From NCBI RefSeq assembly GCF_021209385.1, contig NZ_JAJOIL010000007.1, positions 47,552 to 111,551 on the forward strand: DNA of 64,000 nucleotides, given 5' to 3'. This DNA is from Seleniivibrio sp. Its GTDB lineage: Bacteria; Chrysiogenota; Deferribacteres; Deferribacterales; Geovibrionaceae. A program made the position numbers and the translations under genes. Below, in pieces: positions 43,713 to 52,978 of the stretch. A model generated the notes under the pieces. It ran no database searches, was not told where the DNA came from, and saw only the letters and a program-made list of their open reading frames with translations. The first letter of the stretch is position 1. Every line of letters starts with the position of its first letter.

Positions 43713-44069
43713 ATGCCGAGGAAAGACCTTGAAAATTACCCTAAGAAAACAGGGTACCGCAAACACCCCGGAATGGTGGCGTGGCTTCTTCACCGTGGCA
43801 CAGGAGTGATAATCGGACTTTATCTGATCCTTCACATTCTGGGTGTCTCCGGTACAGTTGCTCCCTTTCTGGAAGTGACAAAGCTTTCTGTTGTGAAAGC
43901 GCTCTTTCTTGCCAGCTTCTCTTTTCACGCTTTTAATGGTGTCCGTATCGTCCTTATGGAATTCGGAGCCGCAGCCGAAAGGGAATCTTTCAAGAAATAC
44001 TTTATGGCCGTTGTGTTTCTCACACTTATAATCACAATTATCGGAATCATTCCGATATTCGCAGCGTAA
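43713..44069 (+). CDS. sdhC: succinate dehydrogenase cytochrome b subunit
   Basis: ATG 43713 follows CAGGAG. The 118-residue protein has three membrane helices and a family-like LHRGTGVIIGLYLILHILG, whose Arg and His residues fit the quinone and haem b sites, plus FSFHAFNGVRIVLMEFG as a second haem-ligand helix. With sdhD it anchors the flavoprotein and Fe-S subunits in the membrane. Confidence 0.88.
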   Translation: MPRKDLENYPKKTGYRKHPGMVAWLLHRGTGVIIGLYLILHILGVSGTVAPFLEVTKLSVVKALFLASFSFHAFNGVRIVLMEFGAAAERESFKKYFMAVVFLTLIITIIGIIPIFAA

Positions 44070-44081
44070 GGGGGAATTGCA

Positions 44082-44387
44082 ATGAGACATTACAAGTATA
44101 ACGGAACCAGCGACGCTGGTACTATCGGATGGATAATGCAGAGAGTTTCAGGTATCATCCTGATCCTCGTTGTGTTCACACACTTTTTCTCAATGCTGAA
44201 AGGCGGAGAGGCAGGTATGATGCAGATCGTAACGGGTCCCATCGCTGCATTCGGCGTATTCCATACTTTTAACGGCTTTAAAATGATCACAGACGACTAT
44301 GTGGCTTCTGCCGGATGGCGCGGCGTTATCTACGGCATCTACTGGCTGCTGGGAATCGCTCTGGTGATCCTTGCTGTTAAAATATAA
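44082..44387 (+). CDS. sdhD: succinate dehydrogenase membrane anchor subunit
   Basis: The 101-residue protein has three helices. IMQRVSGIILILVVFTHFF and GVFHTFNGFKMITDDY contain the Arg/Ser and His residues expected for quinone and haem contact. It lies 12 nt after sdhC and 16 nt before sdhA. Membrane subunits diverge widely, so the call depends partly on gene order. Confidence 0.86.
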   Translation: MRHYKYNGTSDAGTIGWIMQRVSGIILILVVFTHFFSMLKGGEAGMMQIVTGPIAAFGVFHTFNGFKMITDDYVASAGWRGVIYGIYWLLGIALVILAVKI

Positions 44388-44403
44388 GACAGGAGTTGTA
44401 AGG

Positions 44404-46173
44404 ATGTCAGTAAAAATAGAATATCATAAGTTTGACGTTGTGGTTGTCGGTGCGGGCGGCGCAGGTCTGAACGCGGCTCAGGTCGCTTCACAGTACTGCA
44501 AAACTGCGGTTATCTCCGAAGTTTACCCCACCAGAAGCCACACCATTTCGGCACAGGGCGGTATTTCCGCTGCTCTTGGCAACCTCGAAGAGGATCACTG
44601 GCACTGGCACATGTATGACACGGTAAAAGGTTCTGACTACCTTTGCGATCAGGATGCCGCAGAATACATGACAAAACAGGCTCCCGAAATGATCATCGCT
44701 CTTGAGCACATCGGTCTGCCCTTCTCAAGAACACCCGAAGGCAAGATCGCACAGCGTCCTTTCGGCGGTCACACTGCCGAATTCGGTAAAAGAGCCGTTA
44801 AAAGAGCCTGCTACGCCGCAGACCGTACAGGTCACGCGATGCTGCAGACCCTTTATGAGAAATCAGTCGCACAGGGTACACACTTCTACAGCGAATTTTA
44901 CGCTCTCGAACTGCTTGTAAACGACGGCGCAGTGAACGGCGTTCTCTGCTTCGACATACAGAACGGCGAACTCCACATCTTCAACGCGAAAGCGGTTGTT
45001 TTCGCAACAGGCGGTAACTGCCGTATCTTCCAGACTAACTCAAACGCACACATCAACACCGGTGACGGTCTTGCACTTGCAATGCGCAAAGGTTTTTCAT
45101 GGAGTGACGCTGAGTTCTTCCAGTTCCACCCCACAGGTATCTACGGCGCAGGAAACCTTATCACTGAAGGCGTGCGCGGTGAGGGCGGTATCCTTCTGAA
45201 TGCTCAGGGCGAGCGCTTCATGGAAAGATATGCTCCCACCATCAAAGACCTTGCACCCAGAGACATCGTTTCCCGTTCAATGACCAAAGAGGTTCTTGAA
45301 GGAAGAGGCGTAGGTCAGTTCAAAGACCACACTCTGCTTAAAATAGACCACATCGGCGCGGCAAACATTATGGAAAAACTTCCCGGTATCCACGAGCTTG
45401 CTCTTGTGTTTGCGGGTGTTGACTGTACAAAAGAACCCATCCCCGTTAACCCCACTGCCCACTACCAGAACGGCGGTATCCCCACAGGATATCTGTCTCA
45501 GGTTATCAAAGGCAACATGGAGAAAGAGGAATTCGTTCCCGGATTCTTCGCTGCGGGTGAGTGCGCTTCCGCTTCCGTTCACGGTGCGAACCGTCTCGGA
45601 ACAAACTCTCTGCTCGACCTTGTCGTCTTCGGACGTACTGCTGGCGAACAGGCGGCAAAATATGCAATGGCAAACAGCATCGTTTCCCTTAAAGATGATG
45701 CCGGTTCAGAAGGTCTCGCAAACCTTCAGAAATATGCCAATGCAAACGGCAAGCACACATTCGGCGAAATCTGGGGCGAACTGACCAGAACAATGCAGAC
45801 AAAAATGGGCGTTTTCAGAACTGAAAAACTCATGAAAGAATGTTATGCAACTCTGCTTGAACTGGAAGCCAAAATGGACGACTATCGTGTTAACGACAAA
45901 TCTTCCGTTTACAACCTTGACCTTATCGAGGCTCTTGAGCTTAACAACATGATTCTCGTTGCCAAGGCTTGTACACAGGCTGCTATACTCAGAAAAGAGT
46001 CAAGAGGCGGTCACTTCCGCGATGACTATCCGGACAGGGACGATGTCAACTTCCTGAAACACACAGAAGTGTATCTTGAAGAAGACTGCAAAACTCCGAG
46101 AGTGGACTACAGAAAAGTACGTCTTCAGCCTCTCACTGTTGAAACTTTCCCGCCTAAGGCAAGAGTTTACTAA
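44404..46173 (+). CDS. sdhA: succinate dehydrogenase flavoprotein subunit
   Basis: ATG 44404 follows CAGGAG. The 589-residue subunit oxidises succinate to fumarate. It has the FAD-binding GAGGAGLNAA, the His for covalent FAD in RSHTISAQGG, the capping-domain region QFHPTGIYGAG, and the catalytic segment RGEGGILLN with LAPRDIVSRSM. HWHWHMYDTVKGSDYLCDQ is typical of SdhA from aerobic-type complex II rather than quinol:fumarate reductase FrdA of Campylobacterota. Confidence 0.96.
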   Translation: MSVKIEYHKFDVVVVGAGGAGLNAAQVASQYCKTAVISEVYPTRSHTISAQGGISAALGNLEEDHWHWHMYDTVKGSDYLCDQDAAEYMTKQAPEMIIALEHIGLPFSRTPEGKIAQRPFGGHTAEFGKRAVKRACYAADRTGHAMLQTLYEKSVAQGTHFYSEFYALELLVNDGAVNGVLCFDIQNGELHIFNAKAVVFATGGNCRIFQTNSNAHINTGDGLALAMRKGFSWSDAEFFQFHPTGIYGAGNLITEGVRGEGGILLNAQGERFMERYAPTIKDLAPRDIVSRSMTKEVLEGRGVGQFKDHTLLKIDHIGAANIMEKLPGIHELALVFAGVDCTKEPIPVNPTAHYQNGGIPTGYLSQVIKGNMEKEEFVPGFFAAGECASASVHGANRLGTNSLLDLVVFGRTAGEQAAKYAMANSIVSLKDDAGSEGLANLQKYANANGKHTFGEIWGELTRTMQTKMGVFRTEKLMKECYATLLELEAKMDDYRVNDKSSVYNLDLIEALELNNMILVAKACTQAAILRKESRGGHFRDDYPDRDDVNFLKHTEVYLEEDCKTPRVDYRKVRLQPLTVETFPPKARVY

Positions 46174-46187
46174 GGGGAGATGGAAAT

Positions 46188-46895
46188 ATGACTACAGTTA
46201 CTTTTGAAATTTTCAGATACGACCCTGATAAGGATAAAGAGCCTTACTACCAGGCATATAAGGTTGAGCTGAGAAGACCCGGCTACCTTATGCTGGATGC
46301 TCTTAATCAGATAAAATGGGAGCAGGACCCCACTCTTACATACCGCCGCTCTTGCCGAGAAGGCGTTTGCGGATCTGACGGTCTGAATGTTAACGGCGTT
46401 AACATGCTTTCATGTATGACAAAAGTTGAGGATCTGGGTTCTGACCACATAGTTGTTCAGCCCCTTCCCGGTATGAACGTTATGAGAGACCTTGTTGTCG
46501 ATGTCGACGATTTCTTCAACAAGTTCATAGCTGTTAAACCCTACCTCATCAGAAAGTCTCCGAACCCTGATAAAGAAATCTATCAGTCACCGGAAGACAG
46601 AAAGAAACTGGACGGACTGTATGAGTGTATCCTTTGCGGATGCTGCTCATCTTCTTGCCCCTCTTTCTGGGCAGACAAAAAATATCTCGGACCCAACGCG
46701 GCACTGCGCGCATGGAGATATATTGTCGACTCAAGAGACGAGGGCGCGGAAGAGCGTCTGCCTATCCTGAACGACAAGCACGGCGTGTGGAGATGCCACA
46801 CCATTTACAACTGTGTGGAGGCATGCCCGAAAGAGCTGAACCCCACAGAAGCTATCATGAATATCAGGAAAATGCTGCTGGATCAGCAGGTTTAA
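46188..46895 (+). CDS. sdhB: succinate dehydrogenase iron-sulfur subunit
   Basis: The 235-residue subunit carries the electron path. [2Fe-2S] ligands are in CREGVCGSDG and MLSC, [4Fe-4S] ligands in CILCGCCSSSCP, and [3Fe-4S] ligands in CHTIYNCVEACPK. All three cluster motifs look intact. It is the last gene of sdhCDAB and is followed by a strong terminator. Confidence 0.96.
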   Translation: MTTVTFEIFRYDPDKDKEPYYQAYKVELRRPGYLMLDALNQIKWEQDPTLTYRRSCREGVCGSDGLNVNGVNMLSCMTKVEDLGSDHIVVQPLPGMNVMRDLVVDVDDFFNKFIAVKPYLIRKSPNPDKEIYQSPEDRKKLDGLYECILCGCCSSSCPSFWADKKYLGPNAALRAWRYIVDSRDEGAEERLPILNDKHGVWRCHTIYNCVEACPKELNPTEAIMNIRKMLLDQQV

Positions 46896-46898
46896 TAG

Positions 46899-46926
46899 AA
46901 GGGGAGCTTCGGCTCCCCTTTTTTTT
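46899..46926 (+). terminator. intrinsic terminator after sdhB
   Basis: AAGGGGAGC-TTCG-GCTCCCCTT with a UUCG-type loop, followed by six more T. Confidence 0.95.
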
Positions 46927-47247
46927 GGCGCTTATATGCTTTGCATTACTGCGTCAGTTTTTCAATTTTTCGGGTCATGTACTTATGTGTACACTCCCCT
47001 TCAAAATCAAAAATCTTCCTTGTACTGCTTGCATCTAAGCACCAAAATCCTGCTCCTCCCTTTGATAAAGCATTTGCCTTCTTTTGTGGAATGTTTCTGA
47101 ACCAAGTAGCTTTAAAATTATCCTCACATACTTCTATGTATGCTCGTCAATTTTTACTCGTCCGCCTTGAACTACTCGGTTCTGAAAAGCAAAAGCATAT
47201 TATTGTTTTTGCTTCACAGATACGTTTGATCTGATGTATTATCTATT
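46927..47247. other. AT-rich gene-free region with degenerate direct repeats
   Basis: No credible gene lies in these 321 nt. Two diverged related segments are visible: one around 46978-47035 (ATGTACTTATGTGTAC, then CTTCAAAAT, CTTGTACTGCTT) and one around 47127-47180 (CATACTTCTATGTATG, then GTCAATTTTT, CTTGAACTACTC). Base composition differs from the flanking genes. It looks like decayed acquired DNA next to the RhuM gene. Confidence 0.5.
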
Positions 47248-47985
47248 ATGAATATTGAAAAAGCACCTGATTCAGAACTACTTTTTTATCAATCAGAAAA
47301 CGGAGAAACACGGATTCAGGTGCGTGTCCATGAAGACACCATCTGGATGAATCAAAAGAGTATTGCAGAACTTTATCAAGTTACAGTTCCTACCATCAAT
47401 CATCATTTAATGAACATCTATGAAGATGGAGAACTTGCACCCGAATCAACTATTAGAAAATATCTAATAGTTCAAACCGAGGGCAGAAGGGATGTTGAAC
47501 GTTTGGTTGATCATTACAGTCTTGAGATGATTATTGCTGTTGGTTATCGTGTGCGCTCAAAAGCCGGTACTCGATTCAGACAATGGGCAACAGATAAAAT
47601 CAAAGAATATGTAATTAAAGGCTTCACCATTGATGACGAAAGACTGAAAGGCAACCGAAGTGTTGACGGCAAAGACTACTTTGATGAACTGCTGGAACGC
47701 ATCAGAGACATCAGGGCATCAGAGAGACGTTTCTATCAGAAGATTACAGATATATACGCTTCATGCAGCGTTGATTACGACAATAATTCTGAGATCACAA
47801 AGGAATTCTACGCCACGGTACAAAACAAACTTCACTGGGCAATACATGGTCACACAGCGGCAGAAGTCATAAAAGAACGTGCTGACGCAGATAAACCTAA
47901 TATGGGGCTTACTACCGTCTTTGGACGCATTACGAATAGAACACTCGTTTCTTCTCTGAACTTTTCCTGTAAAAAATTTTCTTAG
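47248..47985 (+). pseudogene. RhuM-family protein, C-terminally truncated
   Basis: The 245-residue product matches RhuM (a virulence-associated, toxin-like family found in islands): DTIWMNQKSIAELYQVTVP, then TEGRRDVERLVDHYSLEMIIAVGYRVRS split over the DNA-binding-like core, and HTAAEVIKERADADKPNMGLT. Full members are usually well above 300 residues and continue after MGLT with a conserved helical region. Here the frame departs after GLT into FGRITNRTLVSSLNFS and stops, consistent with a frameshift or deletion. Codon use is more A/T-rich than in the neighbours, suggesting transfer. Confidence 0.75.
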
Positions 47986-48050
47986 TTCCGCTATCATTTT
48001 GACGCGCGTTAATATATAATCCGCGCAAACTACACTGAGGTGAAAAGTAT

Positions 48051-48800
48051 ATGGAGTGGCTTGCCGATCCGTCCCAATGGTTTGCATTTGCAGTGCTTCT
48101 GCTGCTTGAAATCGTTCTGGGTATCGACAACATCATATTTATCAGCGTCCTGACAAACAAACTTCCCATAGAAAAAAGGGAAAAAGTGCGCAGGCTCGGG
48201 CTTACCCTTGCAATGGTGATGCGTATCCTGCTTGTTATGGGTATCTCATGGGTAATAGGACTCACTGAACCCGTGTTCACAGCTTTTGAAAAGGCGATAT
48301 CATGGAAAGACCTGATCCTTGTCGTGGGCGGTCTGTTCCTTCTGGCGAAAAGTACAATGGAGATACATCACTCCGTTGAAGACGGCGGACATGAAGAGAA
48401 AGAGGTTAAGCTCTCAGCAAATATGACGGGGATCATCATACAGATTCTGATGCTCGACCTTGTTTTCTCAGTAGATTCCGTGATAACTGCCGTCGGCATG
48501 GTGAAATTTGTGTCCATGATGGTTGCGGTGATAATCATATCCGTAGCCGTTATGATGTTTACCAGCAAATACATTGCAGACTTCATCGAAAAACACCCGA
48601 CATTTAAGATGCTGGCTCTCAGCTTCCTTATGCTCATTGGGATGAGTCTTGTCGGCGAAGGTCTGCATTTCCACATTCCTAAAGGATATCTGTATTTTGC
48701 GATTTCCTTCTCACTGATTGTTGAGGTGCTGAATACGAAGGTGCGTAAGAAACATCAGAAGAGCATGCTGCTGCGTGCGCCTGCTGTCAGTAAAGATTAA
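48051..48800 (+). CDS. TerC-family integral membrane protein
   Basis: The 249-residue protein has about seven helices and the two TerC motifs with acidic residues in the membrane: LEIVLGIDNIIFISVL and LDLVFSVDSVITAVGM. Members have been linked to metal export, including manganese, or to metalation of secreted enzymes; the substrate here is not shown. GAGGTGAAAAG precedes ATG 48051. It is a single gene after the RhuM remnant; the C-terminal tail is basic and cytoplasmic. Confidence 0.92.
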   Translation: MEWLADPSQWFAFAVLLLLEIVLGIDNIIFISVLTNKLPIEKREKVRRLGLTLAMVMRILLVMGISWVIGLTEPVFTAFEKAISWKDLILVVGGLFLLAKSTMEIHHSVEDGGHEEKEVKLSANMTGIIIQILMLDLVFSVDSVITAVGMVKFVSMMVAVIIISVAVMMFTSKYIADFIEKHPTFKMLALSFLMLIGMSLVGEGLHFHIPKGYLYFAISFSLIVEVLNTKVRKKHQKSMLLRAPAVSKD

Positions 48801-48803
48801 TGA

Positions 48804-48842
48804 GACTGCCGCGTCGGCTTAAAGTCTCCTCGCAGAGACAGG
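48804..48842. repeat. dispersed palindromic repeat, half copy 4
   Basis: GACTGCCGCGTCGGCTTAAA...CTCCTCGCAGAGACAGG matches the left arm of the other copies, but no right arm is visible. It lies between the convergent 3' ends of the TerC gene and the kinase-like gene. Confidence 0.65.
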
Positions 48843-48860
48843 TTATTTTGACGTACTGTT

Positions 48861-50288
48861 TCAAAGCTCGATAATGAAACTAAGACCGGCGGAGTCTTTG
48901 CGAAGATGCATTGCTCCGCCGTGTTTTTCCACTATAACGTTTGAAATGACTATGCCCCAGTAATCGAAACTCTGGGAGAGAACCTGATGGTTCCATGGCT
49001 GGAGCATGGTATTTATGATGGCTGTGTCAACGTCAACGTAGTGCAAATGTATCTCTATGATAAATCTGTCTTTTCTTTGTTCTGTGGTTATTTTGAACTT
49101 AAGCGGTACATACTCGTCGAAAAACCGTATGGAATCTTTGATTATGTAACATATCGCCATCTTAAGGAACATGCGGCTGCCGTGGGCTGTGAAGTTTGCG
49201 TTATCTTTAAATTCGGTTGTCATGGTGTACTGGTCGAGGAAGTTGTAAAGGAACGCGGAGAAGTTCTTTGAAAAGTTCTTGTCACGCACCTCGCCTATCA
49301 CCGTGCGGAGAAATTCCGCTATGTCGAAATCCTCATCAAGCCTCATGGATATTGCGTTTGTGTAGTCGTTGTATCCCGTGACTATCTCCTCGATAAGTCT
49401 GCATTTATGCTCAACAACGTTCCATTTCTGTTCCTGCTGTTCGTTCAGCTGTGATTCCGAGCGTATCTTTCTGAGAAATCCTGCGGCAACTGTGAGCGCA
49501 TTGAGAATGTTGTGCGAAAGGTGTCTGGAAAATCCGGCGACGATAGCCTTTTCCTCCAGTTTTTTCATATGCTGTTCGATGAGCAGTTTTTTGCTGATGT
49601 CTTCAAAGATGATTTCATAGTGGGGGATAGCGTTGGTGACCATTGTGGCGTAGGCATTAACGGTGATATATGCACCGTTTTCCGCTCTGAGCTGCATCTG
49701 TAGATTTGCAGTCTTCTCCGTTGCCACCAGATTCAGCGTATCCTTGAAATGATTGATGTCCTGAGTGTGGATGAGCGCCGAAAAATCTTTTCCCACAGAT
49801 GCCTGCATGTCGTATCCTGTTGTGTCGGCAAACTTCTGGTTGGCATATGTTATGTGCATATCCTCGTTCAGCTCAACGATGCTTTCGCCTGCGGAGTTGA
49901 TAATGTTCTCCAGCTTGGTTTTAAGGAATTCTATCTGGTGGTTTTTGTTGTCTATGAGGTTATAAAGTTCCACAAGCCCTTTGTTCGCTTCGGAAAGCAG
50001 GGCATTTTGCTCCTGCAGAAAGCTGATGCGGTCTATGCGGGGTGAAATAGAATAGGTTTTTACTACAAGCTTAATCGCTTCCAGCATATAAGATGTTGGG
50101 ATATCAGGACTAATGCTGACATGGTTTTCCGGAACGTTTTCGGATATTATTATATTCAGCTTATTTTCTTTAATGAAATCCGTATTGTCCGTGACGATTA
50201 TATCGGATTCGTCCGGATCGTCTGTGATACGGAAGCAGGTTTCAAGCTCTGCATCCAGCTCCTTAAAATTGTTCAGCCTCTTATACAC
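48861..50288 (-). CDS. PAS-containing histidine-kinase-like protein with degenerate ATP-binding domain
   Basis: The frame runs back to 50402 inside glnD; I favour GTG 50288 (475 residues), which overlaps the glnD end by 8 nt, but the start is uncertain. The N-terminal about 100 residues look like a divergent receiver-type fold without clear phosphorylation residues. A coiled coil and a PAS domain follow (IINSAGESIVELNEDMHITYANQKF), then an H-box-like RHLSHNILNAL (His259). The N-box reads AICYIIKDSIRF, with Tyr and Asp where Asn residues are expected; DxGxG is missing, and the glycine lid is reduced to YWGIVISNVIVEKHGG. It probably cannot bind ATP normally. Confidence 0.75.
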   Translation of the reverse strand: MYKRLNNFKELDAELETCFRITDDPDESDIIVTDNTDFIKENKLNIIISENVPENHVSISPDIPTSYMLEAIKLVVKTYSISPRIDRISFLQEQNALLSEANKGLVELYNLIDNKNHQIEFLKTKLENIINSAGESIVELNEDMHITYANQKFADTTGYDMQASVGKDFSALIHTQDINHFKDTLNLVATEKTANLQMQLRAENGAYITVNAYATMVTNAIPHYEIIFEDISKKLLIEQHMKKLEEKAIVAGFSRHLSHNILNALTVAAGFLRKIRSESQLNEQQEQKWNVVEHKCRLIEEIVTGYNDYTNAISMRLDEDFDIAEFLRTVIGEVRDKNFSKNFSAFLYNFLDQYTMTTEFKDNANFTAHGSRMFLKMAICYIIKDSIRFFDEYVPLKFKITTEQRKDRFIIEIHLHYVDVDTAIINTMLQPWNHQVLSQSFDYWGIVISNVIVEKHGGAMHLRKDSAGLSFIIEL

Positions 50289-52860
50289 TGCGGCTTTCAA
50301 TTTCTTTGAAAAGCTCCTTCTTAATATCTTCGAGAATAGCAGAATCAGTGAGTTTGCGTCCTTCGGCATCTGTGAGATAGAAGGAATCCACAACTCTGTC
50401 AACGTCGGTGGATATTTTTGCTTTATCCACGCTGACGCCCATGCGGTTAAACACTCCCAGTATGCTGTAAAGCAGTCCGAGCCTGTCCTGTGCGTATATA
50501 TCTATTACAGTGTACTGCGAAGATACTTCGTTGTCGAATGTGATTTTTTCTTTTTTGCTCATGAGCTTCGGCTGTGCCAGAATAGAGTTTGATGAGCGCT
50601 CCAGAAGCTTTTCTATGTCGGTGGCACCGTTTATGGTGTCGATGATGCGGTTTATCAGAAGTTCTTTTTTGCTGTCAGGTATTTTTGAGCCTGCAAAAGG
50701 GTTGTCCACCAGAATATTGTCGATGGTTATGTCGTTGTTCATTGTGTATATCTGCGCCCATTTGATGTTATAGCCCAGAGATGCCAGCGCACCGCATATT
50801 TTGCGCAGAAGACCGACGTGGTCATATGTACAGACGAGTATCTGCATGGTGTCCAGCTCTTCTCTGGTGTCCACCTCGACGATGATTCTGTTGCTTTCGT
50901 TTATTTTAAGCGCCATTGACAGATAGCTGATTATCTGACCGACCTTGTTTCCGTAGATGAACTCTTCGTCAAGAGTTTTTGATGCTTCGTATATCTCCGG
51001 CGTGAGTTTGCAGCGTTCTTCCAGTTTTTCCCGACGCAGTTTCACCACGGCGTTGTACTCTTTTACGAGGTCTTCGTTGTTCAGCGCCTGTTCGGCTTTT
51101 TCATGCAGTTCCTTGAGCAGGCTGTTTTTCCACTCGTTGAACGATGCTCCGCCGACGGCGTTCATGTCTGCGTATGTAAGCAGGAAAAGGATGTCGAGTT
51201 CCTGCTGGTTGTTAACGTAGCTTATGAAGTGGTTTATAACGTCTATACTGTGCAGGTCGCGCCTTTGGGCGATGTGGCTCATCAGAAGGTGATGCTCCAC
51301 CATACTGCACACAGTGTCCGTATCTTCAAGCCCCATTCCGAGGAATTTACAGATTGAACGTGCCATCTGTGCGCCCACGATGCTGTGGTTTTTGCCCTGT
51401 CCCTTGCCTATATCGTGCAGAAGCAGTGCAAGCGCCAGCAGGTCTTTGCGTTTAAGCCTGTTGAACGCCTCCTGATATCTTTCAAGGTGGGGCGGAAGAG
51501 TGCCTGTGAGCTTGTCCAGATAGCTGAGGGCAAGGTATGTGTGTTCATCCACCGTGTAGTGGTGGTAATAGTCGAACTGCGCACGGCAGATGATGTATTC
51601 AAATTCGGGTATGATCGCCTGTAAAACGCCGCATTTTGCCATGTTTGATACTATGCGGCTGGATTCTGGAAAAGACGCTATCGCTTTAAGAAATACGGAG
51701 CCGTATTTCTGTGTGAATTCGGAATCTATGAGATATGTCTTCTCTTTGATAAGGTCAATGGTGGAATCCGCCAGTTTAAGCCCCTTGTTAGCGGCATAGG
51801 TGAATACTGATATCAGTTTTCTGGGGTTTTCGTCGAAAATATTTTTGCTTTCCACTGTAAGGGTGTTTGCGTACTGAACGAAACCGTCTGAAAGTCTGAG
51901 AGAGAATACTTTCTTCTGGAACCATTTATGGGAAAGCTCCGCCAGAGTACGGTTGATTACCTTCTGGGTTATTTCCGAGGTGGATTTCGCCATTATATAA
52001 TAGTCGCGCATGAAAATTTCGACGCTCTGCACGCTGGAAGTGGCGGTATAGCCGAGGTTCTTGGCTATCTCCATCTGCGCCTCAAGGCTCATAACATCGT
52101 ATTTTCTGTTGTGATAATAGTGCAGTTCGTTGCGCACGCGGAACATAAATTCCGCGTTCTCTATCAGTTTTTCGTATTCGCTGTTGGTGAGGATGTTGTG
52201 TTTAACTGTTTCGTGGAGACTTTTTGTTTTATAGAGTATTTTGCAGATCCAGTAGATGGTGTTGATATCGCGCATGCCGCCGTTGCCCTCTTTTATGTTT
52301 GGCTGGAGGCGGAAGATGGAGTCGCGGAATTTGCTGTTCCGGTTGCGCACCCCGTCTATCTTCATCAGGAGAAATTCGTGTTTTCCTTTCTCCATGACCT
52401 TTTCGTTGATTATCTTAAGAAAGGCTTCATACTCCTTGCGGGAGCCGAAGATGAATCTGTTGTCAATGAAGGATGTGCGGACAACTTCGTCTTCAAGTGC
52501 CGCCTTAGCGACCTCTTTAAGCTCCTTCACCTGAATTCCGGGGTTAACGCCTATGTCCCACATGAAGGTCGTGAACTCGCTTATGAACCGCTCATAATTT
52601 TTGTTCATTCTTCCTTTATGGAGTATGAGTATGTCGATATCCGAGAAGGGAGCCATCTGTTCTCTGGCATATCCGCCGAGGGCAAGAACGGCTATTCCGT
52701 CAGTTTCTCCGGCAGACTGACAGGTTTTGATGACTATCTCGTCTGCAAGCTCCGTAAGTCTCTGGCTGAGCTGCCATGATGTAGTGTAGGAAAAGCGGTT
52801 CTTTTTTATGTTTTCCCACGTTTCCTGATAATATTTTTTAATGGCTTGAGAATTACACAT
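50281..52860 (-). CDS. glnD: bifunctional uridylyltransferase / uridylyl-removing enzyme GlnD
   Basis: The 859-residue sensor of nitrogen status modifies PII proteins. The nucleotidyltransferase motif is GGYAREQMAPFSDIDIL (residues 62-78, metal-binding D74 and D76), followed by the GlnD-specific helical region, an HD domain (LLHDIGKGQGKNHS) for uridylyl removal and two C-terminal ACT domains that bind glutamine (TYDHVGLLRKICGAL and AQDRLGLLYSILGVF). The length is normal. No glnB or glnA is nearby; the downstream kinase-like gene is probably co-transcribed. Confidence 0.95.
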   Translation of the reverse strand: MCNSQAIKKYYQETWENIKKNRFSYTTSWQLSQRLTELADEIVIKTCQSAGETDGIAVLALGGYAREQMAPFSDIDILILHKGRMNKNYERFISEFTTFMWDIGVNPGIQVKELKEVAKAALEDEVVRTSFIDNRFIFGSRKEYEAFLKIINEKVMEKGKHEFLLMKIDGVRNRNSKFRDSIFRLQPNIKEGNGGMRDINTIYWICKILYKTKSLHETVKHNILTNSEYEKLIENAEFMFRVRNELHYYHNRKYDVMSLEAQMEIAKNLGYTATSSVQSVEIFMRDYYIMAKSTSEITQKVINRTLAELSHKWFQKKVFSLRLSDGFVQYANTLTVESKNIFDENPRKLISVFTYAANKGLKLADSTIDLIKEKTYLIDSEFTQKYGSVFLKAIASFPESSRIVSNMAKCGVLQAIIPEFEYIICRAQFDYYHHYTVDEHTYLALSYLDKLTGTLPPHLERYQEAFNRLKRKDLLALALLLHDIGKGQGKNHSIVGAQMARSICKFLGMGLEDTDTVCSMVEHHLLMSHIAQRRDLHSIDVINHFISYVNNQQELDILFLLTYADMNAVGGASFNEWKNSLLKELHEKAEQALNNEDLVKEYNAVVKLRREKLEERCKLTPEIYEASKTLDEEFIYGNKVGQIISYLSMALKINESNRIIVEVDTREELDTMQILVCTYDHVGLLRKICGALASLGYNIKWAQIYTMNNDITIDNILVDNPFAGSKIPDSKKELLINRIIDTINGATDIEKLLERSSNSILAQPKLMSKKEKITFDNEVSSQYTVIDIYAQDRLGLLYSILGVFNRMGVSVDKAKISTDVDRVVDSFYLTDAEGRKLTDSAILEDIKKELFKEIESRSV

Positions 52861-52978
52861 AACCTTCTCTTTCTAACCTTTAAACAGCAAATAAGACACA
52901 CCGCGAAAGTTTTTCAGGAACTTTCCGTGCTGTGGAAGCATCAATTTGTGTTAAAAGATAATTCTTTGCATGAATATA

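Noticed and set aside
46941..47234. Open frame of 97 codons in the AT-rich gap before RhuM
   Set aside because: No ribosome site or family; it runs through the degenerate repeats and looks like non-coding or decayed DNA.
51928..52779. Plus-strand open frame of 283 codons opposite glnD
   Set aside because: It is antisense to a well-supported housekeeping gene and has no family character.
52890..52940. Hairpin CGCGAAAGTT...AACTTTCCGTG upstream of glnD
   Set aside because: Stem imperfect and no T run in either direction; not strong enough to call a terminator or regulator site.
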